From contig OZ257127.1 of the NCBI GenBank assembly GCA_965278965.1, positions 2,170,001 through 2,234,000 on the forward strand: a DNA stretch of 64,000 bases. Direction: 5' to 3'. Position numbers and translations under genes: made by a program. The notes under the pieces are model-generated. The model was not told the DNA's origin. It searched no databases and was given only the letters and a program-made list of their open reading frames with translations. Origin of the DNA: UBA10649 sp965278965 (lineage in GTDB: Bacteria; Actinomycetota; Actinomycetes; S36-B12). Positions 15,703 through 24,238 of this stretch are shown in pieces (the stretch's first letter is position 1; every line of letters begins with the position of its first letter).

Positions 15703-17856
15703 TCAGTGGGAGCGCTCCACCACCGCGTCCACGGCGATCGCCCCGAACGACGGCTCACCGGTCGCCGCCCCGATCATCAGCGGGTTCACGTCGACGCTGC
15801 GCAATGACGGGTCCGCGATCATCAGCGCGCCTAGGGTGACGGCTGCCCGAGCCCAGGCGTCCACGTCCGCCGGCGGCTCGCCACGCACGCCCGCGAGGAG
15901 GGGCGCCATGCGGAGCGATTCGATCGCCTTGCGCGCGTCCTCGGCGGTGAACGGCGGGATCAGGGCTCGGACGTCGTCCAACGCCTCGACATACTTCCCC
16001 CCGGCGCCGACCAGCACGACAGGCCCAAAGACCGGGTCCACGTGGGCCCCGATGAGCCCCTCGCGGACTCCGTCGATCATGGGGGTCACCAGCACGCCCT
16101 CGGCATCGAGACCGAGGGCGGCCATTGCTCCCAGCAGCTGCGTGGCAGCGTCCGCCACCGCGTCGTCGTCGGTGAGGCCGAGCTTCACGAGTCCCAGCTC
16201 GCTCTTGTGGGTGGCCTCCACAGGGCAGCCCTTGACGGCCACAGCACCTCCACCGAGGGCGGTGAAGGCAGCTCTCGCCTCATCGCCTGATGTGCAGAGG
16301 AGAGCGTGAACCGCGGGGATTCCTGCGTTGCGCAGGAGGTCCAGTGCAGCCGCCTCGCTGAGCAGCCGAGTGGTGCCAAAGCCGGGGATCCGCGGTGCGG
16401 CGGGCTCGGCCGATCGCACCCGCTGCATCAGCTCCCGATGGTGTAGGTACTGGCCGAGTGCCGCCAGTGCGCTCGCTTCGTCGTCGAATACCACCAGGCC
16501 GTGCTCACGGAACGCCGCCGCAATGGTCTCCTGAGGAATGGCGACGACGACCGGCTTGTTGTCGCGGCGGGCGAACTCCGCGGTGTCAGCCGCGAAACGC
16601 GGGTAGTCGTATCCCTTGCCGGACACCGGGATGCCGATGAACGCGGCGTCGACGCCCGGGTCGGCGGCAAGAACGGGCAGTACTTTGCTGAAAAGGCTGC
16701 TGTCGGTGAGAAGTGCAGCCGTGATGTCGATCGGATTGGACTTGGTGGCGAAGGCCGGAAGCACCTCCTCGAGGGCTGTGGAGGTGTCCGGCTCGAACGT
16801 GGTGAGCTCGATATCGTTGTCGGCGGCCGCGTCTGCACCGAGGACGCAGATGGCGCCGGAGTTGCTGACGATGGCGAGGCGCCGGCCACGGGGGCGCCAG
16901 TCCTGCAGATAGAGAGCGGCCGTGTCGACCATGCCGGCAAGCGATCGAGCCCGCCAGATGCCGACTCGGGACAAGAAGGCGTCCACCACTCGCTGCTCGT
17001 TCGCGAGGGCCCCTGTATGAGACGAGGCGGCTCGCCGTCCGTGGGCGCTGCGGCCACCCATCATGGCCACGATCGGGACGTCGCGTTCCGTGGCGAGGCG
17101 GGCGGCGCGCTCGAGCGCGCTGGGATCGCGGATGTCCTCCAGGTAGAGCAGCAGCAGCCGGATCTCGGGGTCCGTGAGGACCGCCTCGGCAAGGTCGCCG
17201 ACGCCGAGGTCGGCATCATTCCCCGTCCCGTGCACGTACCGAACGCCGAGGCCCCGTCGCCGGAGCAGGCCGTAGGGCACTGATGCCATGGCCCCGCTCT
17301 GGCTGACGATGCCGATGGGCCCGTCGAGCGGCTCCTGCTCCACGAACATGGTGGAGAAGCTGAGGATCGTCCCAGTCCCGAAGTTGGCAAGTCCCTGGGA
17401 GTTCGGACCAACTAGGCGCATGCCTCCGGCCCGAGCCTTGGCTACGAGGTCGTGCTGGCGAGCTAAGTCCTCAGGCCGGCCGGTCTCGCCAAAACCAGAT
17501 GCCATCACCACGCCGCCCTTCACCCCGAGTGCGGCGCACGTCTCGACGGCCTCCACCGCGGCCTGGCCCGGCAGGGCCACAACCACGGCATCGGGGACGC
17601 AGGGCAGCGATGCGACGTTCGGGTAGGCGACCAGACCCTGAACGGTGGGGCGGCTCGGATTTACGGGGAGGATCAAGCCGGTGAAGCCGAAGTCGCGCAT
17701 GAAGGCGATAGGTCGACCGCCGATCTTGTCTGGATCGTCGGACGCGCCGATGACGGCCACGCTTGAAGGGGCGTGCAGGTACTCGAGGCCGACCGGACTC
17801 ACGCTCACCTCGCTGTGACGTTCGGACGCGAGATCGTCCGCACGTGGGATGGTCAT
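15703..17856 (-). CDS. Acetate-CoA ligase (ADP-forming)-type acyl-CoA synthetase
   Basis: Single-chain NDP-forming acyl-CoA synthetase (717 aa). Domains in order are an N-terminal CoA-binding Rossmann domain (SVAVIGASDDPDKIGGRP), succinyl-CoA-ligase-like domains with SSHTGAL, which carries the transient phosphohistidine, and a C-terminal ATP-grasp domain (VAVKGCPVEATHKSELGLVKLGL, then VLVGAGGKYVEAL). It makes acyl-CoA from a carboxylate, ATP and CoA with ADP and phosphate as products. The ATG at 17856 is the first start giving the full CoA-binding domain, but no good Shine-Dalgarno is visible, and a GTG about 16 codons later is an alternative. It is divergent from an AMP-forming synthetase. 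Confidence 0.87.
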   Translation of the reverse strand: MTIPRADDLASERHSEVSVSPVGLEYLHAPSSVAVIGASDDPDKIGGRPIAFMRDFGFTGLILPVNPSRPTVQGLVAYPNVASLPCVPDAVVVALPGQAAVEAVETCAALGVKGGVVMASGFGETGRPEDLARQHDLVAKARAGGMRLVGPNSQGLANFGTGTILSFSTMFVEQEPLDGPIGIVSQSGAMASVPYGLLRRRGLGVRYVHGTGNDADLGVGDLAEAVLTDPEIRLLLLYLEDIRDPSALERAARLATERDVPIVAMMGGRSAHGRRAASSHTGALANEQRVVDAFLSRVGIWRARSLAGMVDTAALYLQDWRPRGRRLAIVSNSGAICVLGADAAADNDIELTTFEPDTSTALEEVLPAFATKSNPIDITAALLTDSSLFSKVLPVLAADPGVDAAFIGIPVSGKGYDYPRFAADTAEFARRDNKPVVVAIPQETIAAAFREHGLVVFDDEASALAALGQYLHHRELMQRVRSAEPAAPRIPGFGTTRLLSEAAALDLLRNAGIPAVHALLCTSGDEARAAFTALGGGAVAVKGCPVEATHKSELGLVKLGLTDDDAVADAATQLLGAMAALGLDAEGVLVTPMIDGVREGLIGAHVDPVFGPVVLVGAGGKYVEALDDVRALIPPFTAEDARKAIESLRMAPLLAGVRGEPPADVDAWARAAVTLGALMIADPSLRSVDVNPLMIGAATGEPSFGAIAVDAVVERSH

Positions 17857-17875
17857 GCACCCGACTGCGCAGTGG

Positions 17876-17892
17876 GTGTCCCAATCCGACAC
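17876..17892 (+). promoter_or_regulatory. Candidate operator, motif copy E
   Basis: GTGTCCCAATCCGACAC is a perfect GTGTC-N7-GACAC inverted repeat and 12 of 17 identical to copy C. It lies in the 90-nt divergent region of the two acyl-CoA synthetase genes. A second palindrome with core ACTGCGCAGT (17864-17873) lies immediately to its left. Confidence 0.6.
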
Positions 17893-17946
17893 GGAGGGCT
17901 GAGGGCCAGAGCCCGGCACCATTTCCTTAGAAGGATCGGAGGGTGC

Positions 17947-19503
17947 ATGAGTGTTCGGGTGGAGCCGACGGCCTTTGCGACCGCGTCCCATGCAGAGATG
18001 ACGCCGGTGGACCACTTGGTGCGCGCGGCCAGCGTGCATGGTGGGCGGGTTGCGGTCGTGGATGGGGATCTGCGGTTGACCTACTCCGAGCTCCTGAACG
18101 AGTGTGGTCGGCAAGCCGGGGCCTTGGCCAGCCTCGGCGTGGCGCCCGGCGATCGAGTTGCTGTGCTGGCTCCCAACGCGTCGCTCCTGCTGCAAGCCCA
18201 CTACAGCGTGCCGATGGCAGGTGCTGTGCTGGTGGCCCTGAACACCCGGCTCGCTGCGCACGAGCTCGCGGCGATAGTGCATCACAGCGGGGCGAGCCTG
18301 GTCATCGTTGATGATGAACTCCACTCCAGGACCGGGGAGCTCTCGACCCGTGTAGTTCGGGCTGACGAGTTCCGGCAACTAGCACAGGTCGCTCCGTATC
18401 TGCGGGTGCCGCTCGTGGACGAGCAGTCCCTGCTGGCGCTGAACTACACCAGCGGCACGACGGGCCGGCCGAAGGGTGTCATGTACCACCACCGTGGCGC
18501 GTACCTGCAGTCCGTCGCGATGGCCTATCACCTGCGTCTCGGCGTCGACACGGTGTACCTGTGGACGCTGCCCATGTTCCACTGCAACGGGTGGTCGTTC
18601 CCCTGGGCGGTGGTCGCTGCTGGCGGCACGCAGGTGTGCCAGCGCCGAGTCGTGCCGGCGGAGAGCTGGCGACTTATCAGGGAGGAGGGAGTGAACTGTC
18701 TCTGCGCGGCCCCCGTCGTGCTAGGCGACCTCGCGCGGGCTCCGGAAGCAGCGCCGCTCGACATCCGGGTAGCCGTCGGCACGGGCGGCTCTCCGCCGTC
18801 GCCAACGCTGCTGGCTGAGATGGACAGGCTCGGCTTCGACGTCATTCACATGTACGGACTGACTGAGACGTTCGGTCCGACCGTCGTCTCGCCTTGGTAC
18901 CCGGAATGGGATGACCTCCCGGAGGGTGATCGCGCCCGGCTCAGGGCCAGGCAGGGTGCTCCGAACATCATCTCGCAGCCACTGTGTGTGGTGGCTCCCG
19001 ACGGCCACGTCGTCATGCAGGACGGCCAGGAGATGGGCGAACTGTGGCTGCGCGGAAACAATGTCACGCTCGGATACTTCAACGACCCAGAGCAGACCGA
19101 GGCGGCATACGGCGGCGGCTGGTTCCGGACCGGTGACATCGCCGTGTGGCATCCGGACGGCATGATCGAACTCCGGGACAGGTCGAAGGACATCATCATC
19201 AGCGGGGGCGAGAACATCAGCTCGATCGAGGTCGAGCAGGCGCTCGCCTCGCACCCGTCCGTCGCCGAGGCTGCCGTCATCGCCGGTAGCCATCCGCGGT
19301 GGGGCGAGGTGCCTATTGCGTTCGTGACGTTGCGACCCGGGCTCACTTGCACGGAGGAGGAGCTCATCGCCTGGAGCCGAGAGCGGCTCGCGCACTTCAA
19401 GGCGCCAAAGAAGGTGATCTTTGCGGACCTGCCCAAGACAAGCACGGGGAAGATCGAGAAGTTTCAGCTCCGTACACGGCTTCGCGAGGCGGGCAGCGGG
19501 TGA
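17947..19503 (+). CDS. AMP-forming acyl-CoA synthetase (ANL superfamily)
   Basis: Fatty-acid or aryl acid CoA ligase (518 aa) that activates a carboxylate through an acyl-adenylate. All ANL motifs are present: LNYTSGTTGRPKGVMYHHRG (phosphate loop), HMYGLTET, the TGDIA segment that binds ribose, and KDIIISGGENISSIEVE with the C-terminal catalytic lysine region PKTSTGKIEK. The ATG at 17947 follows GGAGGG closely, and the protein has the family's normal length. The TMHHHRG-like region and WTLPMFHCNGW are typical of medium-chain and long-chain members, but the acid is not known. The presence of two mechanistically different synthetases suggests two acids are activated in the pathway. Confidence 0.92.
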   Translation: MSVRVEPTAFATASHAEMTPVDHLVRAASVHGGRVAVVDGDLRLTYSELLNECGRQAGALASLGVAPGDRVAVLAPNASLLLQAHYSVPMAGAVLVALNTRLAAHELAAIVHHSGASLVIVDDELHSRTGELSTRVVRADEFRQLAQVAPYLRVPLVDEQSLLALNYTSGTTGRPKGVMYHHRGAYLQSVAMAYHLRLGVDTVYLWTLPMFHCNGWSFPWAVVAAGGTQVCQRRVVPAESWRLIREEGVNCLCAAPVVLGDLARAPEAAPLDIRVAVGTGGSPPSPTLLAEMDRLGFDVIHMYGLTETFGPTVVSPWYPEWDDLPEGDRARLRARQGAPNIISQPLCVVAPDGHVVMQDGQEMGELWLRGNNVTLGYFNDPEQTEAAYGGGWFRTGDIAVWHPDGMIELRDRSKDIIISGGENISSIEVEQALASHPSVAEAAVIAGSHPRWGEVPIAFVTLRPGLTCTEEELIAWSRERLAHFKAPKKVIFADLPKTSTGKIEKFQLRTRLREAGSG

Positions 19504-20241
19504 TCACATGTACCGGCCGCCGGTCACCTCGACGACGGTTCCGGTGACGTAACTGGAAAGGTCGCTGGCGAGGAACAGAGCCACTCCGGCCACCTCGCCG
19601 GTCTCGCCGGCGCGGCGCATGGGTACCTCGGCGAGCTTCTGGTCCCAGATGTCCTGGGGCATGGCAGTTGTCATTGCGGTGCGGATGAGCCCGGGCTGGA
19701 TAGCGTTCACCCGGACTCCGGCGCCGGCAAGTTCCTTGGCAGCCGCCTTGGTCAGCCCCACGATCCCGGCTTTGGCGGCCGAATAGTTGGTCTGGCCGAA
19801 GAACCCGACCTTGCCCGAAACCGACGACATGTTCACTATGGCGCCGGCCCCTTGCTCCCTCATGACGGCTGCTGCGAGCCGCGTTCCGTTCCAACAGCCC
19901 TTGAGGTGCACAGCGATGACGAGGTCGAAATCCGCTTCCGTCATCTTGCGCATCGTGGCATCGCGTGTCACGCCGGCGTTGTTCACCATGACGTCGAGCG
20001 AGCCGAACGTCGCCACCGCGCGGTCGACGAGGCTGGCCACTTCATCTGAAGCCGTCACGTCGCACTGGTGTGCCACGGCGGCGCCTGCGCCGAGTCGGGC
20101 GGCCGCATCCTCCGCAGCCGCGAGGTCGACGTCACCCAGCACGACGTTGGCGCCCTCGCTGACGAAGCGAGCTGCAATCGCGAGCCCGATACCCTGCGCG
20201 CCACCGGTCACGATGGCGACTTTCCCGGCCAGCAGTCCCAT
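19504..20241 (-). CDS. SDR family oxidoreductase, FabG-like
   Basis: Classical short-chain dehydrogenase (245 aa). It has the cofactor motif TGGAQGIG at 13-20, NNAG near residue 89 and the catalytic Ser with YSAAK near residue 153. It ends in a family-typical C-terminus (VTGTVVEVTGGRYM). It would interconvert a 3-hydroxyacyl and 3-oxoacyl group with NAD(P). The acidic GDVD after the second strand suggests NAD preference. The ATG has a GGGAG ribosome site. It abuts the convergent acyl-CoA synthetase stop directly and is divergent from the thiolase gene, so beta-oxidation-like supply of a 3-oxoacyl-CoA to that thiolase is plausible. Confidence 0.9.
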   Translation of the reverse strand: MGLLAGKVAIVTGGAQGIGLAIAARFVSEGANVVLGDVDLAAAEDAAARLGAGAAVAHQCDVTASDEVASLVDRAVATFGSLDVMVNNAGVTRDATMRKMTEADFDLVIAVHLKGCWNGTRLAAAVMREQGAGAIVNMSSVSGKVGFFGQTNYSAAKAGIVGLTKAAAKELAGAGVRVNAIQPGLIRTAMTTAMPQDIWDQKLAEVPMRRAGETGEVAGVALFLASDLSSYVTGTVVEVTGGRYM

Positions 20242-20300
20242 GTGGGCTCCCCTCGCCTCTGCGTGAACACCAGTCTCGTGCGCCCGGCACCCGCCTGGGT

Positions 20301-20317
20301 GAGTCAGGATGGGACGG
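20301..20317 (-). promoter_or_regulatory. Candidate operator, motif copy F
   Basis: On the minus strand this reads CCGTCCCATCCTGACTC, a weak copy of the recurring motif (11 of 17 against copy C). It ends 36 nt before the thiolase start codon, just upstream of where the -35 region of its promoter would be. Confidence 0.35.
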
Positions 20318-20338
20318 TTCTCGCGTCCGCGGCGGGCC

Positions 20339-20344
20339 TACCGT
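20339..20344 (+). promoter_or_regulatory. Probable -10 box (leaderless thiolase transcript)
   Basis: TACCGT lies 8 nt before the GTG start at 20353, and no Shine-Dalgarno is present. This spacing fits transcription starting at or very near the start codon. Confidence 0.5.
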
Positions 20345-20352
20345 GACGGTCT

Positions 20353-21534
20353 GTGAGATCGTCCTTCGTCTACGCGGCGACCCGAACACCCTTCGGGCGC
20401 TTTGGCGGGGCACTGGCTGCGATTCGCCCGGATGACTTGGCCGCTACGGCACTCATGGGGGTGCTCGACCGGGTCGACGCATTTGAACCAGGCTTGATTG
20501 ACGACGTTGTCTGGGGTTGTGCCAATCAGGCTGGTGAGGACAACCGCAACGTCGGTCGCATGGCGGTGCTCCTCGCCGGCCTGCCGACCTCCGTGCCGGC
20601 CACCACAATTAACCGCTTGTGTGGCTCGTCGCTCGACGCGGCGATCGCCGGCTCGCGCGCAGTCGAGGTTGGCGATGCCGACATCGTCCTGGCCGGCGGA
20701 GTGGAGTCCATGACTCGTGCCCCGTGGGTCCTGCCGAAGCCTTCGCGAGCATTCCCGGCGGGGGACACCACCGCGGTCTCCACCACGCTGGGGTGGCGAC
20801 TGGTCAACGAGCACATGCGTCCGGAGTGGACGGTGTCTCTCGGGGAGGCGAACGAGGCGCTAGGCGAGAGACTCAGGATCTCGCGCGAGCGTCAGGATGC
20901 CTTCGCCGCACTTTCGCACGAGCGCGCAGACTCGGCGTGGTCGCAGGGCTTCTACGACGACCTGGTCGTCACGGTCCCGGGCGCCGATCTGGCCAGGGAC
21001 GAGTCCATGCGAGCGGGTACGACAGTTGAATCTCTCGCGACGCTGAGGCCGGCTTTCCGCCCAGGTGGCAACATCACGGCGGGCAACTCGTCGCCGCTCA
21101 ACGATGGCGCGGCTGCGGTCATCATCGGTAGCGAGGAGGCAGCCCGCATACTCGGCCGGGCGCCCCTCGCGCGCGTTGCCGGACGCGCCGCCCACGCCGT
21201 TGACCCCCAGGACTTCGGGATCGCACCGGTGGAGGCGGCCAATCGGGCCCTCGCCCGGGCAGGCATCGGCTGGAGTGATGTAGCGGCCGTGGAACTCAAC
21301 GAGGCCTTCGCAGTTCAGTCGCTCGCCTGCATTGATGCGTGGCCCATCGATCCGGAGATCGTGAACGCCAAGGGAGGTGCGATCGCTATCGGCCACCCAC
21401 TCGGAGCTTCAGGTGCGCGCATCCTCGGCACGCTCGCTCACCGGCTGACCGAGTCGGGGGGCAGGTGGGGATTGGCGGCCATCTGCATCGGTGTTGGCCA
21501 AGGCCTGGCTGTAGTGATCGAGAACGTGACGTAA
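20353..21534 (+). CDS. Acetyl-CoA acyltransferase (thiolase)
   Basis: Degradative-type thiolase (393 aa) cleaving a 3-oxoacyl-CoA with CoA to acetyl-CoA and a shortened acyl-CoA. All catalytic residues are present: nucleophile Cys90 in NRLCGSS, the histidine in GHPLGASGARI, and the second cysteine in AICIGVGQG. ELNEAFAVQS is also conserved. The GTG start at 20353 is supported by a -10 box 8 nt upstream. It contrasts with the thiolase-fold protein at 11.9-13.0 kb, which has lost its catalytic residues. It is the last gene of the catabolic block before the tRNA. The resemblance is to 3-oxoadipyl/acetyl-CoA thiolases; exact chain length is not determined. Confidence 0.93.
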   Translation: MRSSFVYAATRTPFGRFGGALAAIRPDDLAATALMGVLDRVDAFEPGLIDDVVWGCANQAGEDNRNVGRMAVLLAGLPTSVPATTINRLCGSSLDAAIAGSRAVEVGDADIVLAGGVESMTRAPWVLPKPSRAFPAGDTTAVSTTLGWRLVNEHMRPEWTVSLGEANEALGERLRISRERQDAFAALSHERADSAWSQGFYDDLVVTVPGADLARDESMRAGTTVESLATLRPAFRPGGNITAGNSSPLNDGAAAVIIGSEEAARILGRAPLARVAGRAAHAVDPQDFGIAPVEAANRALARAGIGWSDVAAVELNEAFAVQSLACIDAWPIDPEIVNAKGGAIAIGHPLGASGARILGTLAHRLTESGGRWGLAAICIGVGQGLAVVIENVT

Positions 21535-21854
21535 GTTCTGGGCCTTCCAAGGCAGCCCCCGAGCGCACCGGCTCTCCGAGATGTAGTACTTCCTCAACGA
21601 CAGCGTGGGCCGAGCGTGCCTCCCGAGCGGGAAGACCGGCCGGGCGCATTTCCCCCGCCGCCCTGGAGTCCGACCGCAACGACCACGTTCACATCCTCAG
21701 CCACCACGCCCGCACCGAAGCCCGCCATCGCGGATGGGCTACCGGAGCCGACCACACCTACAGCAGCCGTGGCCGAGAAGCCAGGCATGCCGTCGGCGAC
21801 CAAGTCTTGATCACCAAGAACATCAACGGGCGGAATGCGCCGACCCCGCCTCTG
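21535..21854. other. Gene-poor junction between catabolic block and tRNA-Gly
   Basis: This stretch of about 320 nt contains no convincing gene. In the plus frame through 21790-21830 there is a short peptide, HAVGDQVLITKN, that resembles a helicase/relaxase motif of MobF-type transfer proteins. It is embedded in sequence without a start or family-length frame, so it could be a degraded fragment or chance. Confidence 0.35.
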
Positions 21855-21886
21855 AAAACGACGAAGCCCCTGCTTGGCAGGAGCCT
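21855..21886 (-). terminator. Intrinsic terminator of tRNA-Gly
   Basis: Downstream of the tRNA on the minus strand is a 9-bp stem (21878-21886 with 21864-21872, one G-T and one T-G pair) with a 5-nt loop, followed after a few bases by TTTT (21855-21858). This is a classical rho-independent terminator. Confidence 0.75.
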
Positions 21887-21889
21887 CGG

Positions 21890-21963
21890 TGGAGCGGGTG
21901 ACGAGAATCGAACTCGCACTGTCAGCTTGGGAAGCTGATGTTCTGCCATTGAACTACACCCGC
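21890..21963 (-). tRNA. tRNA-Gly (anticodon CCC)
   Basis: The minus strand folds as a full cloverleaf. The acceptor stem GCGGGTG pairs with CACCCGC. A D arm follows (GTTC...GAAC), then an anticodon stem TCAGC/GCTGA with loop TTCCCAA, which gives anticodon CCC (reads GGG). The T arm is CGAGTTCGATTCTCG. A CCA end appears encoded at 21892-21890. It is 71 nt without CCA. The 3' end points toward the catabolic block, the side where integrative elements usually insert. Confidence 0.93.
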
Positions 21964-21977
21964 GTGGTCCGCAGATA

Positions 21978-24107
21978 CTAGCGAACGCGCAATCGCTCCA
22001 GATGGTCGAGCCAGTCGACGATCCACAGGGACAGAACCAGCGCGCGCACGTCGGGGTCCGTTCCGCGCGGCAGCGCCGGCAGGTCGGGCATGGCGACAGC
22101 CGCGGTGAAATGCGCGGAGTCGGCCGCGTTCTGGGCGGCCACGAGCGACTCGGCGAGGTCGACCCAGCCCTGGGCGTTGCGATCCCGTGCGGCCTCGACC
22201 AGGGCGGACAGCTCCGGCTCGCTCTTCAGCAGCGGCCGGTTGCCCGACGCGGCCGTGTGCGACACGACGTCGGCGACTCGCACCAGCAGTGCCGCGGACG
22301 ACGTCACCTGCGCCCATTGCGCGCTGTCCGGTGTGCTCGGCCCGCCCTGCTGGAGGGCGATGTCGTGGGTCTCCGCTGCGCGCAGTGCCGCTCGGAGAGC
22401 CCGCTCACGGCGATCGTGCAGGCCGGCACCACTGGGGCGCCGGCTGAGCGTCGCAACGGCGTCGTCCAGGTATCCCGCCGCCGCCGTCACCGCCGTCCGC
22501 AGCTGCCCCGCCAGTGCGTCTCGGGCGCCGCCCGGCCACAGCAGCAGGCCGATCAGAACCGCCACGCCGCCGCCGATCGCGATGTCCTCCACCCGGATCA
22601 GCGCCATGTCCAGCTTCGGTGGCCATGCGATCAGTGCGAGCAAGGTGATCGTGAAGGCCGAGAACGCCATCTGCCCGGCCAGGTAGTTGATCGCCGCCGG
22701 CCCCCACCCCGCGACGAAGACCGCGACGGGCAGGGCGATCCACAGCAGCACCTCGCGGTCGCCCGCTGCCCACACGAGTGCGCTGCCGATCAGCACGCCG
22801 ACCGACGTGCCGACGACCGCCTGCCACGCGTACCGCCTAGTCGTGGATGCGTCGAACCGCAGCACCGACATGACCCCCAGCAGCACCCACACCCCGTGCA
22901 CGACGCCGAATGCCCGGACGATCCCGATCGAGACGGCCAGCGCGAACGCCACCCGCAGCGCCGACCTGAACCACGGCGACCGCATGCTCAGGTTCGCCCG
23001 AACGATCGACGTCCACGAGCGCTCGGGGATCGGCGGCAGCCCGCGCAGGTCCTCGGGCGCTGAGCCGTTCGCCCGCCGCGTCAGCTCGACGATCTGCTCG
23101 ACCATCAGCGCCGCCATCCGCACGATGTGGGCGGCGCGGATACCGGTCTCGACCTCGGCCGCTTCGCGACCAGCCGCTCGTTCGCCGCGCACCCACTCCT
23201 CCGTGTCGGCCTGCTGCTGACGCCGCAGCTCGTCGAGCCGCTCGGCCGACGGAAGCCGCGAGCGGTCCCGGAGGGCGTCGGCCGCATCGGTCAGCCCGGC
23301 GACGGCCGCCGCTGCGAGCTGTCGGTCGCTCTCCGGCGAGCCGGACGCGGGCTCTACGTCTGCCGCCGTGGTTGCGGCGAGGACGAGCTGCGCCGTGTGG
23401 ACGTGCTCAACGAGTAGCGCGAGCGCGCGGTCCGACGCCGTCGTCCCGGCGGGCCGGAACGGCTGCCCGCCGTACGCCTTGTCCAGCGCCACGATCGCGG
23501 CGTGGAACGCCTCGACATCGGAGGTCCGCGTCGACGGAGCAGACTGCGCACTCCAAGCCGATCCGATCACCGCGGCCGCCGCCGCGAGGCAGTCCGCGAC
23601 CGCGCCACGGACCTCGAGCCGTCGGTCACGCGGCAGCACGATCAGTGCCGTCGCCGTCGAGACGGCGACGGCGATCCACCACCCCAGGAGGTAGTCCGCC
23701 AACGCATCGTCGGAGCCACCGAGGTTGATCGCCACGAGGTAGATGACGAGCAGGGCCGGCGCACCCAGCGCGAGGCCGCCGCGCATCACGCCGGCGAACG
23801 AGATCCCGAATCCGACCAGTGCGGTCGCCAGCAGTGCGAGCCAGACGGGTTCGGCGCACGCCCAGCCGATCGTGATGATCGCCGTGCCGACCAGCCCGCT
23901 GGTGAGGTACGACCCGAGCCGCAACCGCCACGGTCCGGCGAAGTCCGTCGTGATGAGCAGGCCCACCGTGCCTAACGCCGCGAACGCGGACGCGGCCGGT
24001 AGGCCGAGCCCGACGGCGGCGATCCACGTCGCCAGCGGCACCGCGATGGCCGCCCGGATGCCTCGGCGCAGAGCGACGTGCCCGGGGTCGTGGACGGCGA
24101 CCGGCAT
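21978..24107 (-). CDS. FUSC-family membrane protein (copy 1)
   Basis: Protein of 709 aa with two clusters of hydrophobic helices (residues about 20-165 and 375-510) separated and followed by soluble helical regions. This is the architecture of FUSC/aromatic-acid-exporter proteins such as YccS. VALRRGIRAAIA and LGTVGLL at the N-terminus and VLLGVMSVLRFDASTTRRYAWQ at the start of the second half are shared with the adjacent gene. A TAGCGT box sits 6 nt before the ATG, so the mRNA is probably leaderless. Efflux of small aromatic or organic acids is the family role; no substrate is known here. It is a clear paralogue of the gene at 24.2-26.4 kb. Confidence 0.85.
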   Translation of the reverse strand: MPVAVHDPGHVALRRGIRAAIAVPLATWIAAVGLGLPAASAFAALGTVGLLITTDFAGPWRLRLGSYLTSGLVGTAIITIGWACAEPVWLALLATALVGFGISFAGVMRGGLALGAPALLVIYLVAINLGGSDDALADYLLGWWIAVAVSTATALIVLPRDRRLEVRGAVADCLAAAAAVIGSAWSAQSAPSTRTSDVEAFHAAIVALDKAYGGQPFRPAGTTASDRALALLVEHVHTAQLVLAATTAADVEPASGSPESDRQLAAAAVAGLTDAADALRDRSRLPSAERLDELRRQQQADTEEWVRGERAAGREAAEVETGIRAAHIVRMAALMVEQIVELTRRANGSAPEDLRGLPPIPERSWTSIVRANLSMRSPWFRSALRVAFALAVSIGIVRAFGVVHGVWVLLGVMSVLRFDASTTRRYAWQAVVGTSVGVLIGSALVWAAGDREVLLWIALPVAVFVAGWGPAAINYLAGQMAFSAFTITLLALIAWPPKLDMALIRVEDIAIGGGVAVLIGLLLWPGGARDALAGQLRTAVTAAAGYLDDAVATLSRRPSGAGLHDRRERALRAALRAAETHDIALQQGGPSTPDSAQWAQVTSSAALLVRVADVVSHTAASGNRPLLKSEPELSALVEAARDRNAQGWVDLAESLVAAQNAADSAHFTAAVAMPDLPALPRGTDPDVRALVLSLWIVDWLDHLERLRVR

Positions 24108-24113
24108 GGGCAG

Positions 24114-24119
24114 ACGCTA
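24114..24119 (-). promoter_or_regulatory. Probable -10 box of FUSC copy 1
   Basis: TAGCGT on the minus strand ends 6 nt before the ATG at 24107, consistent with leaderless transcription. Confidence 0.55.
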
Positions 24120-24238
24120 GTGCGCCGCGTACTCCTCGCGAGGCCGCGGCAGGTGTGGGACGGGCGGGCGGCTGGGGGCCGTTCGGGCACCCGAGCCGCC
24201 CGCGGGTCCCGCAAAGCGGGAGAAACGGAAGCAGGGGG

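Noticed and set aside
1..21889. Second copy of the tRNA-Gly 3' end as an attachment site
   Set aside because: No direct repeat of the tRNA 3' sequence was found by eye in the catabolic block, so island boundaries could not be confirmed from this window.
24207..24221. Short hairpin TCCCGC-AAA-GCGGGA between the FUSC genes
   Set aside because: Only 6 bp with a 3-nt loop and no T-tract. In DNA of this GC content it is not strong enough to call a terminator.
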